The notes under the pieces are model-generated. The model ran no database searches, had not been told where the DNA came from, and was given only the letters and a program-made list of their open reading frames with translations. A stretch of 64,000 nucleotides of DNA from NCBI GenBank assembly GCA_036417435.1, contig CM070899.1:70376501-70440500 (forward strand), given 5' to 3'. Both the position numbers and the translations under genes were made by a program. Source of the DNA: Inia geoffrensis. Lineage: Eukaryota; Chordata; Mammalia; Artiodactyla; Iniidae. Positions 36,352 through 47,466 of the stretch are shown here, one piece after another (the stretch's first letter is position 1; each line of letters starts with the position of its first letter).

Positions 36352-38456
36352 ATCTGAAGATTGCTTTTGATAGTATGGCCATTTTAACAATATTAATTCT
36401 TCCAATTCAAGCACACAGGATATCTTTCTATTTCTTTGAATCATCTTCAATTTCCTTTATCAGTGTTTTATAGTTTTCAGAGTATATGTCTTTTACCTCC
36501 TTTGTTAGGTTTATTACTAGATACTTTTTTTAATGTGATTTTAAATGGGATTTTTTTTTTTACTTTCTCTTTCTGATATTTCATTATTAGTGCATAGCCA
36601 TGCAACATATTTCTGTATATTAATTTTGTATCCATGCACGTTGATGAATTCACTTAATAGTTTTAATAGTTTTGGGGTAGAGATTTTAGGGTTCTGTATG
36701 TGAAGTATCATGCCACCTGCAAGTAGTGATAGTTTTACCTCTTCCCTTCTAATTTGGATGCCTTTTATTTCTTTTTCTTGTCTGATTGTTGTGGCTAGAA
36801 CTTCCAATACTGTTAGGTAGAAGTGGTGAGAGTGAGTATCCTTGTTTTCCTTAATTTAGCAGAAAGGCTTTCAGCGTTTCATCATTGAGTATGATGTTGG
36901 CTGTGTTTAATAGCCTTTATTATGTTGGGGTATGTTCCCTCTATACCCACTTTGATGAGAGTTTTTATGATGAACATATGTTGAATTTTGTCAAATGCTT
37001 TTTCTGCATCAATTGAGATGATCATGTGATTTTTATCCTTATTAATGTGGTATATCACATTGATTGATTTACAAATGTTCAAGCATACTTGAAGCCTTGG
37101 AATAAATCCATGATCATACACCTTGATCATGGTGTATGATCTTTTTTATGTATTGTTGGATTTGGTTTGCTAATATTTTGTTGAGGATTTCTGCATCTAT
37201 CTTTATCAAAGATATTGGCCTGTATCTTTCTTTTTTTGTAGTGTCTTTGTCTGGTTTTGGTATAAGGGTAATGGTGGCCTTGTAGAATGAATTTGGGAGT
37301 GTTGCCTCCTCTTCAATTTTTTGGAGCAGTTTGAGAAGAATAGGTATTAGTTTTTTTCTAAATGTTTGGTAGCATTCCCCTGTGAAACCATCTGGGTCCT
37401 AGACATTTGTTTGCTTTTTTTTTTTTTTTTAATTGCAAATTCAATTCTCCTTCTAGTGATTGTTCTGTTCAAATTGTCTGTTTCTTCTTGACTCAGTCTT
37501 GGCAGACTGTATGTTTCTAGAAATGTGTGCATTTCTTCTCCCCTTTCATTTATTATTTTGTTTATTTGGGCACTGTCTTTTCTTCCTGGTGAGACTGGCT
37601 AAAGGTATATTAACTTTGTTTATCTTTTCAAAAAACTAGCTCTTGGACTCATTGACATTTTCTATTTTTTTTGATCTCTATTTTATTTATTTTCTTTCTG
37701 ATCTTTATTATTTCCTTCTGCTGACTTTGGGCTTTGTTTGTCCTCCTTTTTCTAATTCTTTCAGGTGGCATGTTAGGTTGTTTATTTGAGGTTTTTCTTG
37801 TTTCTTGAGGAAGGCCTGTATTGGTATGAACTTTCCTTGAACTGCTTTTGCTGCACCCCATATATTTTGGAAAGTTGTATTTCCATTTTCATTTGCCTCG
37901 AGGTATTTTTTGATTTTCTATTTGCTTTCATCATTGACCCATTGGTTTTTTAGTAGTGTTTTGTTTAGTCTTTGCATGTTTGTTTTTTTCCCCTTTTTTT
38001 CTTTCTGTAGCTGATTTCTACTTTCATACCATTGTGGTTGGAAAAAAATCTTTGATATAATTTCTCTTCTCTTAAATATGTCAAGGCATATGTTGTGTGA
38101 GGAACCAGATAACCTCTATCCTTTTCATATATGAAAGCTAGAAATGTAGACAGAGAAACCAGCATATAACATGTGCATTTCATGTCACCATACTTTCTCA
38201 GAATGCCAATCAGGTAGTTACCCTTTTCTCAATCTCTTCTCTCTAAAGGCTAGAGACCCAATCATGCGTGTCCATTCTTACCTGAGCACCAGTTCAGGTG
38301 AAAAGATATTTGGTGGAACAAAGCCAGATTCAAGCATTTCTCCTTTTAATGGTAATTAATGATTCTTAGAAAATAAAACAATATAATTGAAATTTCAAAC
38401 AAAAATGAATACTATGAGTAATCCTCCTATTTGTTTGGGATTTAGATAATCAATTT

Positions 38457-38756
38457 ATTTTTTTAAAAATAAGTTTATTTATTTATTTTTGGTTGCATTG
38501 GGTCTTTGTTGCTGTGTGCAGGCTTTCTCTAGTTGTGGGGAGTAGGGGCTACTCTTCATTGCAGTGCATGGGCTTCTTATTGCAGTGGCTTCTGTTGTTG
38601 CAGAGCATGGGCTCTAGGCACGTGGGCTTCAGTAGTTGTGGCACACAGGCTCAGTAGTTGCTCCGCAGCATGTGGGATCTTCACAGACCAGGGATCGAAC
38701 CCATGTCCGCTGCATTGACAGGCAGATTCTTAACCACTGCACCACCAGGGAAGCCC
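38457..38756 (-). mobile_element. CHR-1-type long SINE, minus strand
   Basis: Reverse complement of CHR-1: tail AAGTTTATTTATTTATTTTTGG, GTTGCATTGGGTCTTTGTTG, and head ending CCACCAGGGAAGCCC. The near-perfect 13-bp TSD AGATAATCAATTT (38444-38456) matches AGACAATCAATTT (38757-38769). Confidence 0.94.
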
Positions 38757-39097
38757 AGACAATCAATTTCTAGGGGTATACTGCCCATTGTACAAATTTT
38801 TATAACTGAGTTTTACTTTTTCCCTGAACTCTCTTTTCATCCTGTGTTGTGCAGTTTATTGTGGGCTATTTCCTACAGAATATACTTCTAGATATTGCAC
38901 CACACTGTACTTTCTCATCTCCTACTTGCTTTTTTTTGCCTTTTCTGCAAACACACCTTTATCATATTACAGCTGTCTACTGCCATTGGGCTTTTCCTTT
39001 CTCTTTGTGTTTCTATCTTCTGCACTAAAAGCTATTTTTACTCTTTGGTTTTATTATCCTAGAGCTGGTGTCTAAAGGCCTTTAAGAATAAGAATCA

Positions 39098-39435
39098 GGG
39101 ACTTCCCTGGTGGCAGGATGGTTAAGAATCTGCCTGACAGTACAGGGGATATGGGTTCGAGCCCTGGTCTGGGAAGATCCCACATGCCATAGAGCAACTA
39201 AGCCTGTGCGCTACAACTACTGAGCCTGCACTCTAGAGCCCATGAGCCACAACTACTGAAGCCCATGTGCCTAGAGCCCATGCTCCACAACAAAGAGAAG
39301 CTACTACAATGAGAAGCCCGTGCACCCCAACAAAGAGTGGCCCACGCTCAGTAGCCTCTGCTCGCTGCAACTAGAAAAGCCCATGCACAGCAACAAGACC
39401 CAATGCAGCCAAAAAAAAAAAAAAATTATAAAAAA
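39098..39435 (+). mobile_element. CHR-1-type long SINE
   Basis: GGGACTTCCCTGGTGGCAGGAT head, GGGTTCGAGCCCTGGTCTGG, repeated CACAACTACTGA motifs, and a CAGCCAAAAAAA tail. Perfect 14-bp TSD AAGAATAAGAATCA at 39084-39097 and 39436-39449. Confidence 0.95.
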
Positions 39436-39639
39436 AAGAATAAGAATCAATTTTTGACATATAATCCAAGAAAATCACAATCCTAGGCTTTATTGCATTT
39501 TGCTTTTAATCTTTTTCTGCTCACTTGAAGTGAGTTATACAAGCTCCTGTTCTTTAAAATCAGATGGAATCAATTGGAGGAAACAGCCCCTTGCTATCAG
39601 GTTTTGATTTTAGAAAATTCATGGAGGATATGATCTACC

Positions 39640-40040
39640 TTTCTATTGTAACTTTTGCCTCTAGTTCTATCCTCATCTGTCTGGACTGCTGTGCTAGATT
39701 GGTTTTTCTAAGACTCATGTGATTTTCATTTTCATGCACAGAAGTGGAGAGCAGCTTCTCCACACTGAGAGAATAAAGTCCACACTTGTGATTTGCCATT
39801 CAGGACCCTATTGTCACCTTACATTGATCTTAACCATAACCTGCCTTTCCACTGTTACTTCTCTCTTCTTTTTCATATATCCTTTCATGAATTCACTGCA
39901 TCGCTCGTTCTTCTCTGTACACACAATGTATTCTTTAGCTCCAGGGTTTTGGATTACTTTTTTGGCTTCTGCCTGGACTGTCGTTTCTTTTAATCTCTTA
40001 ATAACCCATGTCCACTTTATTTTTCATGATTTAATTATTT
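39640..40040 (+). repeat. LINE2 (L2) relic
   Basis: Ancient LINE layout: GAGAATAAAGTCCACACTTG, CCATTCAGGACCCTATTGTC, and a TTCTGCCTGGACTGTCGTTTC segment matching the L2 order of shared mammalian copies. No open frame of note. Confidence 0.6.
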
Positions 40041-40074
40041 TGACATCTACAGAGACACAATGTATTTTTCATTT

Positions 40075-43000
40075 TAAAATTATTTTTAATTAAAGTATAG
40101 TTGACACACAATATTAGTTTTAGGTGTACAACATAGTGATTTGACATTCATATACATTACAAATTGATCACCATGAGAAGTCTAGTAACCACCTGTCACC
40201 ATACAAAGAAGCATACAATACAAATATTGATGATATTCTCTATGCTGTTTTACATCCCTGTGACATTTGTTTTATAACTGGAAGTTTATGCCTCTTAATC
40301 CCCTTCACCTATTTCACCCTGCCCCCAAACACCCTGTTCTCTGGGGACCACCAGTTTCTCTATCTAATAGTCTGTTTCTGTTTTGTTTTATTTGTTCATC
40401 TGTTTTGTTATTAAGATTCCACACAAAAAATATGATCATATGGTATGAGTCTTTTTCTGACTTATTTCACTTACTATGGTACCTCTAGGTCCATCCATGT
40501 TGTCTCAAAGGGCAAGATTTAATTCTTTTTCATGACTGAGTAATATTTCATAGTATGTGTATACCATATCTTCTTTATCCATTCATCTATTGATGGACAC
40601 TTAGGTTGTTTCCATATTTTGGCTATTGTAAGTAATGCTGCAATCAACATAGATGTGCATATATCTCTTCAAAATAGTGTTTCTGTTTTCATCAGATAAA
40701 TATCCAGAAGTGGAATCCTGGATTATATGGTAGTTCTATTTATAAGTTTTTGAGGAAACTTCATATTGTTTTCCATAGTGGTGGGGTCAATTTAAATTCC
40801 CACCACCAGTACACGAGGATTCCCTTTTCTCCACATCCTTGCCAGCACTTGTTTCTTGTCATTTTGATAACAGCCATTCTGAACAGGTGTGAGGTAGTAA
40901 CTCGTTTTGATTTGCATCTCCCTGATGATTAGTGATGTTGAGCATCTTTTCATGTATCTGTTGGCCATCTATATGTCTTTCTTCGAAAAAGTCTATTTAG
41001 GTCCTCTGCCTCTTCTTTTGTTTTTTATGTTGAGTTATATGAGTTTCTTTATATGTTGACCCCTTGTCAGATACATGATTTGGAAATATTTTCTCCAATT
41101 TGATAGGTTGTCTGTTCATTCTGTTGATGGATTCCTTTGCTATGCAGAAGCTTTTTAGTTTTATATAGTCACACTTTTTTATTTTTTACTTTGTTGCCTT
41201 AGCTTTGGTGTCAGATCCAAAAAAAAAAATTAATGCCAAAATCAAGGAGGTAACTGCCCATGGTTTCTTTAGTGGTTTTATGGTTTTTGGTCTTACATTC
41301 AAGTCTTTAATCATTTTAAGTTAATTTTTGTATGTGGTGTAAGATAGCAATCTGTTTTATTCTTTTGCATGTGGCTGTCCAGTTTTCCCAACATCATTTA
41401 TTGAAGAAACTGTTTTTTCCCCATTGTATATTCTTGGCTCCTTTATTGAAATTAATTGACCATATAAGCCTGGGTTTATTTCTGGACTCTCTGTTAGGTT
41501 TCATTGATCTATATGTCTGTTTTTATGCCAAGCATTCTATCTCTATAGCTTTGTAATGTAACTTGAAATCATCAAGTGTGATACCACCAGATTTGTTCTT
41601 TCTCAGTCAGGCTTTGTCTATTCATAGTCTTTTGTGATTCCATACAAATTTTTAGAGTTGTTTGTTCTATTTCTGTTAAAAATGCCACTGGAATTTTGAA
41701 AGGGATTGCATTGAGTCTGTAAATTGCTTTGTGTAGTATGGACATTTGAACATATTAATTCTTCCAACCCATAAGCATGGAGTATCTTTCCATTTATTTG
41801 TGTCTTCTTCAGTTTCTTTCATCAATGTCATATTTTTCAGTATATGGGTCTTTTGCCTCCTTGGTGAAATTTCTTCCTATTTATTTTATTCTTTTTAATG
41901 CAATTGTAAATGGGATTGTCAATTTGTCATTCTGATAGTTTGCTCTTAGTGTACAGAAAGAAATGCAACAAAATTCTGTATATTAATTTTGCAATGGAAC
42001 TTTACTGAATTCGTTTATTAGTTTATGTAGTTTTTTTGTTGTATTTTTAGAGCTTTTTATATATAAAATCAAGTTATTTGCATATAGTGACAGTTTCATT
42101 TCTTCCTTCCCAATTTTAATGACTTTTATCTCTTTTCTTGTCTGATTGCTGTGGCTAGGTCTTCCAATACTATGTTGAATACAAGTGGTGAAAGTGGACA
42201 TCCTTGTCTTGTTCCTGATCTTATAGGGAAAGCTTTCAGCTTTTCATCATTGAATGATGTAAGCTGTGGGTTTGTCATGTTTTCCATTTATTATGTTGAG
42301 GTATGTTCCCTCTTTACCTAGTTTGTTGAGATTTTTATCGTAAATGGATGTTGAATTTCATCAAATGCTTTTTCTATATCTGTTGGGATGATCATGTGAT
42401 ATTTATCCTTTGTTTTGTTAATGTGGTGCAGATCACGCTGATCTGCAGATACTGAACCATCGTTGCATTGCTGGAATAAATCCCACTTGATCATGGTGTA
42501 TGATTCTTTTAATGTATTGTTAAGTTTGCTAATATTTTGTTAAGGTTTTTCATCTATGTCCACAAGGATGCTGTCCTGTATCTTTCTTCCTCCCTCCCTC
42601 CCTCCCTCCCTCCCTCCCTCCCTCCCTCCCTTCCTTCCTTCCTTCCTTCCTTCCTTCCTTCCTTCCTTCCTTCCTTCCTTTTCTATCTTTATCTGGTTTT
42701 GGTATCAGGGTAATGTTGCCCTCATACAATGATTTTGGAAGCAATCACTCCTGTTCAATGTTTTGAGAAAGATAAGTATTAACTCTTCCTTAAATATATG
42801 GTAGAGTTCACTTGTACAGCCATCTTGTCCTGAAATTTTGTTCAGAGATTTTAAATTACTGAATCAATTTCACTACTAAAGATTAGTCTATTAAGATTTT
42901 CTATTTCTTCCTGATTCATTCTTGGAGGATTGTGTGTTTCTAGAAATTTATCCAGTTTTTCTAGGTTGTCCCATTTTTTGGCATATAATTGTTTATTGTA

Positions 43001-44450
43001 ATCTCTTATAATCCTTTGGATTTCTTTGGTGTCAGTTGTAACTTATCCTCTTTCATTTCTCCTTTTATTTATTTGGGCCCACTCTCTTTATTTCTTAATG
43101 AGTCTGGCTAAAAATTTATCAACTTTGCTCATCTTTTCAAAGAAACAGCTCTTAGTTTTATTGGTCTTTTCTATTGTCTTTTTAGTCTCTCATTTACTTC
43201 ATCTCTGGTCTTTATTATTTCTTTCCTTCTACTAACGTTAGGTTTTGTTTTTTCCTTCTTTTACTAGTTTTTTTAGGCTTAGGTTTAGGATTGTTTATTT
43301 TAGATTTTTCTTGTTTCCTGAGGTAGGCCTGTATTGTTATAAGCTCCTCTCTTAGAACTCCTTTTTCTCTGTCCCATAGATTTTGGAATATTGTGTTTCT
43401 GTTTTTGTCTCAAGATTTTTAAAATTTCCTCTTTGATTTTCATTGACACATTGGTTGTTTAGTGGCATATTGTTTAGCCTCATATATTTGTGGTTTTTCC
43501 AGTTTTCCTCCTGTAATTGATTTCTAGTTTCATACTGTTATGTTCAGAAAAAATGTTGGATACGATTTCACTTTTCTTAAATTTGTGGAGACTTGTTTTG
43601 TTCCTAACATATGATGTATCCTGGAGAGTGTTACATGTTCACTTGAAAAGACCGTGTATTCTGCTGTTTTGGGGTGGAGTGTTCTGTGTATATTTATTAA
43701 GTCAATATGCTGTAATGTGTCATTAAAGGTTAATGTATCCCTTTTGATTTTCTGTCTAGATGTTCTAAACATTGATGTTCACCATTGGTGGATAGGTTGG
43801 GTGGGGCTGGTCCTCAGGGGAATGCCAGGGCAAGGCACATGGTGTTAGCTCAATGGAAGAAGAGTAAAAACAAAGAGGAACCCTTCAGCAATTTTGGTCC
43901 CTAGGGAAAGTCCCACCAGATCCCTGCCTCTCCAGAATGTGCCCTAAAATTAGTTAATGAATTTCCTTCTTGTGTGAACCAACCTGCTGCCTGTGCACTG
44001 GGACTTAGAGTCAGTGAGTTTATGCATGATCCCTTCAGGAGTGCAGTCTTGGTTTCCCATAGCCCTCTAGCTGTCCCAGACACAAGTCCCATTGCTTTAC
44101 AAAGCCAGACATTATGGGGGCTTGTCTTCCCAGTGCAGATCCCCTGAGCTTGGGAGCCTGATGTGGGGCTTGGACCCCTCACTCCTCAGAGAAGACTTCT
44201 GTGGTTTGATATCCCTTCTGACTGTGAGTCACTACACTGGGGTATGGGTTCTGAGTAGCCTGCATCTCTGCCTCTCTTACCCATCTCAATGTGGCCTTTT
44301 ATTTATATTTTTAGTTGTAGAAAATCTATTTGCTAGGTTTCAGTTTGTTCTCAAAGATAGTTATATATGTAGTTGTAGTTTTGGCGTGTCCATGGGAAGT
44401 GACCTCAGGATCTTCCTACTCTGCCATCTTGATCTGGACATTTTATGATT
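40075..44450 (-). mobile_element. Old L1, minus strand, 5' UTR to 3' UTR but lacking ORF1
   Basis: 3' UTR at about 40083-40560, antisense ORF2 at about 40560-43785, then a jump to 5'-UTR-type sequence (about 43795-44450) that ends at the L1 5' start motif, read on the minus strand as ATCAAGATGGCAGAGTAGGA. ORF1 has been deleted. The reverse-transcriptase motif reads MKLSLYANNLILYI (minus, about 42066-42107), with asparagines replacing both active-site aspartates. A CCTC/CCTT microsatellite has expanded inside ORF2. Confidence 0.85.
42588..42681 (+). repeat. (CCTC)n-(CCTT)n compound microsatellite
   Basis: About eleven CCTC units followed by about twelve CCTT units, grown inside the antisense ORF2 where related L1s have a short TTTTCTTTCTT run. 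The minus strand is a pure purine tract, able to form triplex DNA. Confidence 0.97.
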
Positions 44451-45900
44451 TATTTTAAATACCTCTGTCTCCCTAAGCCTGCCCTTCCTTCCTTCTTCCT
44501 TTTGTTCCTTCCTTCTTTCTCTGTCTCCTTTTTTCTTCTTTTACATTCTCTTTCTTCTCTTCCCAAGAATCAGGCCTTAGTCCCTTTATTCTCTGTGTGT
44601 AAGTTGACAGACATTTTTGAATATTCTCCCTCTTCATATAGTATAAATTGTTTCCCAGAGACTTCTAAATCTCTCAAGTAAAGAGATCATGGAAGTCAAG
44701 CTCAACTGGCTCAACAGATATGCTGTGGCAGGTTCTGTAATATAGAAAGAGCTCAAAAAGTAACTGTTGAATGAATGAATAAAATATGGAATATCAGCTA
44801 AGTGCAGTCTGAAATCACTGTAAAGAATTTTTTTGGTGCATATTTTATTTCTTCTAAAGTTCTTAGAAACTAGGGTGGCTTTCTTTCAACTTTGTACCTT
44901 CTAAGGCTCCTCACTTAGTATTTTGCATGTAATGGCTTAAACAATTTTTTAAGAAATGGATAATGTTTCTTTTACATTTGCACTAAAAATGCATAGCTGT
45001 GAGATGTATCACAGAGTAAAATATGGCTGATAACTGGTATGTAGTCCAAAGTTCACATTTGGGTAACTTTATTATTGCTTGTATATTATAGTTTAATTTT
45101 TGCTAAATGGTTATCTTTAATCTTAAGGGATAGGTATCTTTTGTAGCCTTCTAATTTTAAAATTTCTATTTTAAATAACTGTTGGCATTTGGCATTTTGC
45201 AAAATGGTTTTTTGTTTATATGATTCCTATCATAATGAATGACTTTCTTTTTAAACAAGTGAAAAAAAATTAGATACTTTCACAAAAGTTAATATAATAC
45301 AAAGCAACAGTCACAAAATATTATCAATATTTTAAAAGAAAATAAATGTATTTATCCAGGGTCTTTATGCTAAGTATTATTTATACTCTGTGTTTGTTAT
45401 GATTATTTATATACTAAAAAGACATATTTAAATTTTTCTCTTCTTGTAGCAGTAGATCATTATTTTACATATGATTTCATCTAATAATACATGAATGCTA
45501 TTAAGGTGGGTGAGCTGTAGGAACAGCAATAAAGGTGACCTAGAAGAAGGTGTTCACTTAGTGACAGGAGAAGCTGAAAGAGTTTCAAGATTTGTAGAAA
45601 GAATAAGACCCAGAAATTTGCTGAGGGTGGGAAAACTTGAGGTGAGACAGGTGTGACAATATTAGCACGATTCTTTATAATCATGACTTGAATGGTATGT
45701 TGTTGTTACTCGACAAGTGGAATGCATTTGTCTTATGTATCTAAACAGAATATTCATGTTAATTTTGAAATCAAGGGTTTTAAAATTATAAGGAATATTT
45801 CTCTTGAGGATTACATACTTTCCAAGGAGATATGCATGAAAAATTAATGAATGTGTGATGTGCAATTCCTTAGTTCAGTGAATGGTATTCTATGTTACTC
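44451..45900. other. AT-rich intergenic sequence with a small L2/MIR tail
   Basis: Mostly unassigned. At about 44690-44785 the end AAAAAGTAACTGTTGAATGAATGAATAAAAT resembles the 3' tail of an L2-type repeat. Pyrimidine-rich at about 44480-44570. Confidence 0.35.
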
Positions 45901-45915
45901 AGGCCAGAAGAAGCT

Positions 45916-45916
<1 letters not shown>

Positions 45917-45949
<33 letters not shown>
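45917..45949. repeat. Poly-T tract of 33 nt
   Basis: An uninterrupted T run with no SINE or L1 body attached on either side. It abuts L2-like text. Confidence 0.97.
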
Positions 45950-45951
<2 letters not shown>

Positions 45952-46380
45952 CCTGAACATCAAATCCATCAACAAAGCATTTGGATTTTACTTCCTCAAT
46001 ACCTTATAAATTTTCCCACTTCTTTCACCAAAATCACTGTAGTCTACATTACCATCATTTTCATCTGAACTACTGAAATAGCCATTAAACTCATTTTCTT
46101 ACGTATCTTTTCTCTCTCCTCCAATCAGTTTTTTTTTGCAGTGCAGTTACTGAACTTTTCAAATGGCAAACCTTGTAACATTATATTCTTGTAAAAAATC
46201 TGTCAGTGGCTTCCACTGCTCTCAGAATAAAGACAGAATTATTTCACATGTCCTACAAAGGCCGACAGGGTTTGGTCTCTTTATCCAGTATTATCTAGCT
46301 GCTGATAGCTCAAAAGTCTATAAATACAGCTCTGATTTGTCCAATAAACTTCCAGACACATATCTAAGTGCCTAAATTTC
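45950..46380 (+). repeat. LINE2 (L2) relic
   Basis: ATCAAATCCATCAACAAAGC, TAGTCTACATTACCATCATT, CAGTGGCTTCCACTGCTCTCAG, AATAAAGACAGAATTATTTC and CTACAAAGGCCGACAGGGTTTGG follow L2 order. Diverged and without a usable frame. Confidence 0.6.
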
Positions 46381-46923
46381 TAAAACTGATTACCTCTCTT
46401 CTCCCCAGATTTTGTAGAGTTTGGTAATATATTGATATTTCTTTCAAAGTGTTCAGGCATTTTGTTTAGCCTGTCACTTTTTATGGCATAAAATATCTTA
46501 TAATATTTTCTTATTGTTTTGATAAATCTTATCTCTATCTACGGTAAGGATAAAACCTATCTTATCTCTAGGTTTGATATAACATGAAAATCATTCTTAC
46601 AAATGACTTTTGCACACCTTTCAGGAAGGTAAATGGTTGAAAATCAGTTATCCTATGCAATAATCCCATTACAGAAATAATAATCCCATTGCAAAATATT
46701 ATCAGTGATTACCTGTAGATAGTTACAAGTAATTTTCATTTTTATCTCTTTGCACATCTATATTTTCTGAATTTACTACAATAAACATGTTTTATTTCTT
46801 TAAAAACAATGATGACTATTTTTAAAAGGTCAGTGTTTAAATTCAATTAAGAGTTTTGGCAATAGAATTAAATATTAATGAAAACTTTTTGGAGGTAGCC
46901 ATCATAAAATTTGTATAAAATAT
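46381..46923. other. AT-rich intergenic sequence, nothing firm
   Basis: No gene. About 46700-46800 (ending TACTACAATAAACATGTTTT) looks like the end of some old repeat. Confidence 0.35.
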
Positions 46924-46932
46924 GAAAAAACA

Positions 46933-47122
46933 GGGATTCCCTGGTGGTGCAGTGGTTGAGTCCGCCTGCCGATTCAGGGGACACGGGTTCGTGCCCGGGT
47001 CCGGGAAGACCCCACATGCCATGGAAAGGCTGGACCCGTGAGCCATGGCCGCTGAGCCTGCACGTCTGGAGCCTGTGCTCCACAACGGGAGAGGCCACAA
47101 CAGTGAGAGGCCTGTGTACCGC

Positions 47123-47150
<28 letters not shown>
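46933..47150 (+). mobile_element. CHR-2-type SINE
   Basis: GGGATTCCCTGGTGGTGCAGT head with GGTTCGTGCC and a GTGTACCGC plus A/GAAAA tail. TSD GAAAAAACA at 46924-46932 and 47151-47159. A deletion of 3-4 nt shortens the GTTGAGAGTCCG region to GTTGAGTCCG. Confidence 0.94.
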
Positions 47151-47157
<7 letters not shown>

Positions 47158-47466
47158 CATAAAGGCACTGGAAATCATCTAAAATTAGATAGAATCTGGA
47201 GGAGGTTTTACTTTTTTATTTTATTTTATTGGGGTATAGTTGTTTTACAATGTTGTGTTAGTTTCTACTGTACAGCAAAGTGGAGTTCCCTGTGCTATAC
47301 AGCAGGTTCTCAGTAGTTATCTATTTTATACATACTAGTGTATATATGTCAATCCCAATCTCGCAACTCATCCCATTCCTCCATCCCCCCTTGGTGTCCA
47401 TATGTTTGTCCTCTATGTCTGTGTCTCTATTTCTGCCTTGCAAACAGGTTCATCTGTACAATTTTT

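Larger units (their letters stand above)
34474..38108 (-). mobile_element. Old L1, minus strand: 3' UTR and most of ORF2
   Basis: 3' UTR at about 34474-34900 (TTGAAGTATGATTGACTTAC). Antisense ORF2 follows to about 38095, reaching back into the endonuclease-side sequence. The reverse-transcriptase block reads [16 protein letters not shown] (minus, about 36700-36760), with glycines in place of the two active-site aspartates of the FADD motif. Interruptions: a (GT)n run near 34923-34961, a nested L1 3' end at 36129-36309, and frameshifts throughout. Ends are approximate; AACCTC near both ends is a weak TSD candidate. Confidence 0.85.

Noticed and set aside
42550..42744. Open frame with repeated EGRK/EGGR residues
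   Set aside because: It is only a translation of the CCTC/CCTT microsatellite.
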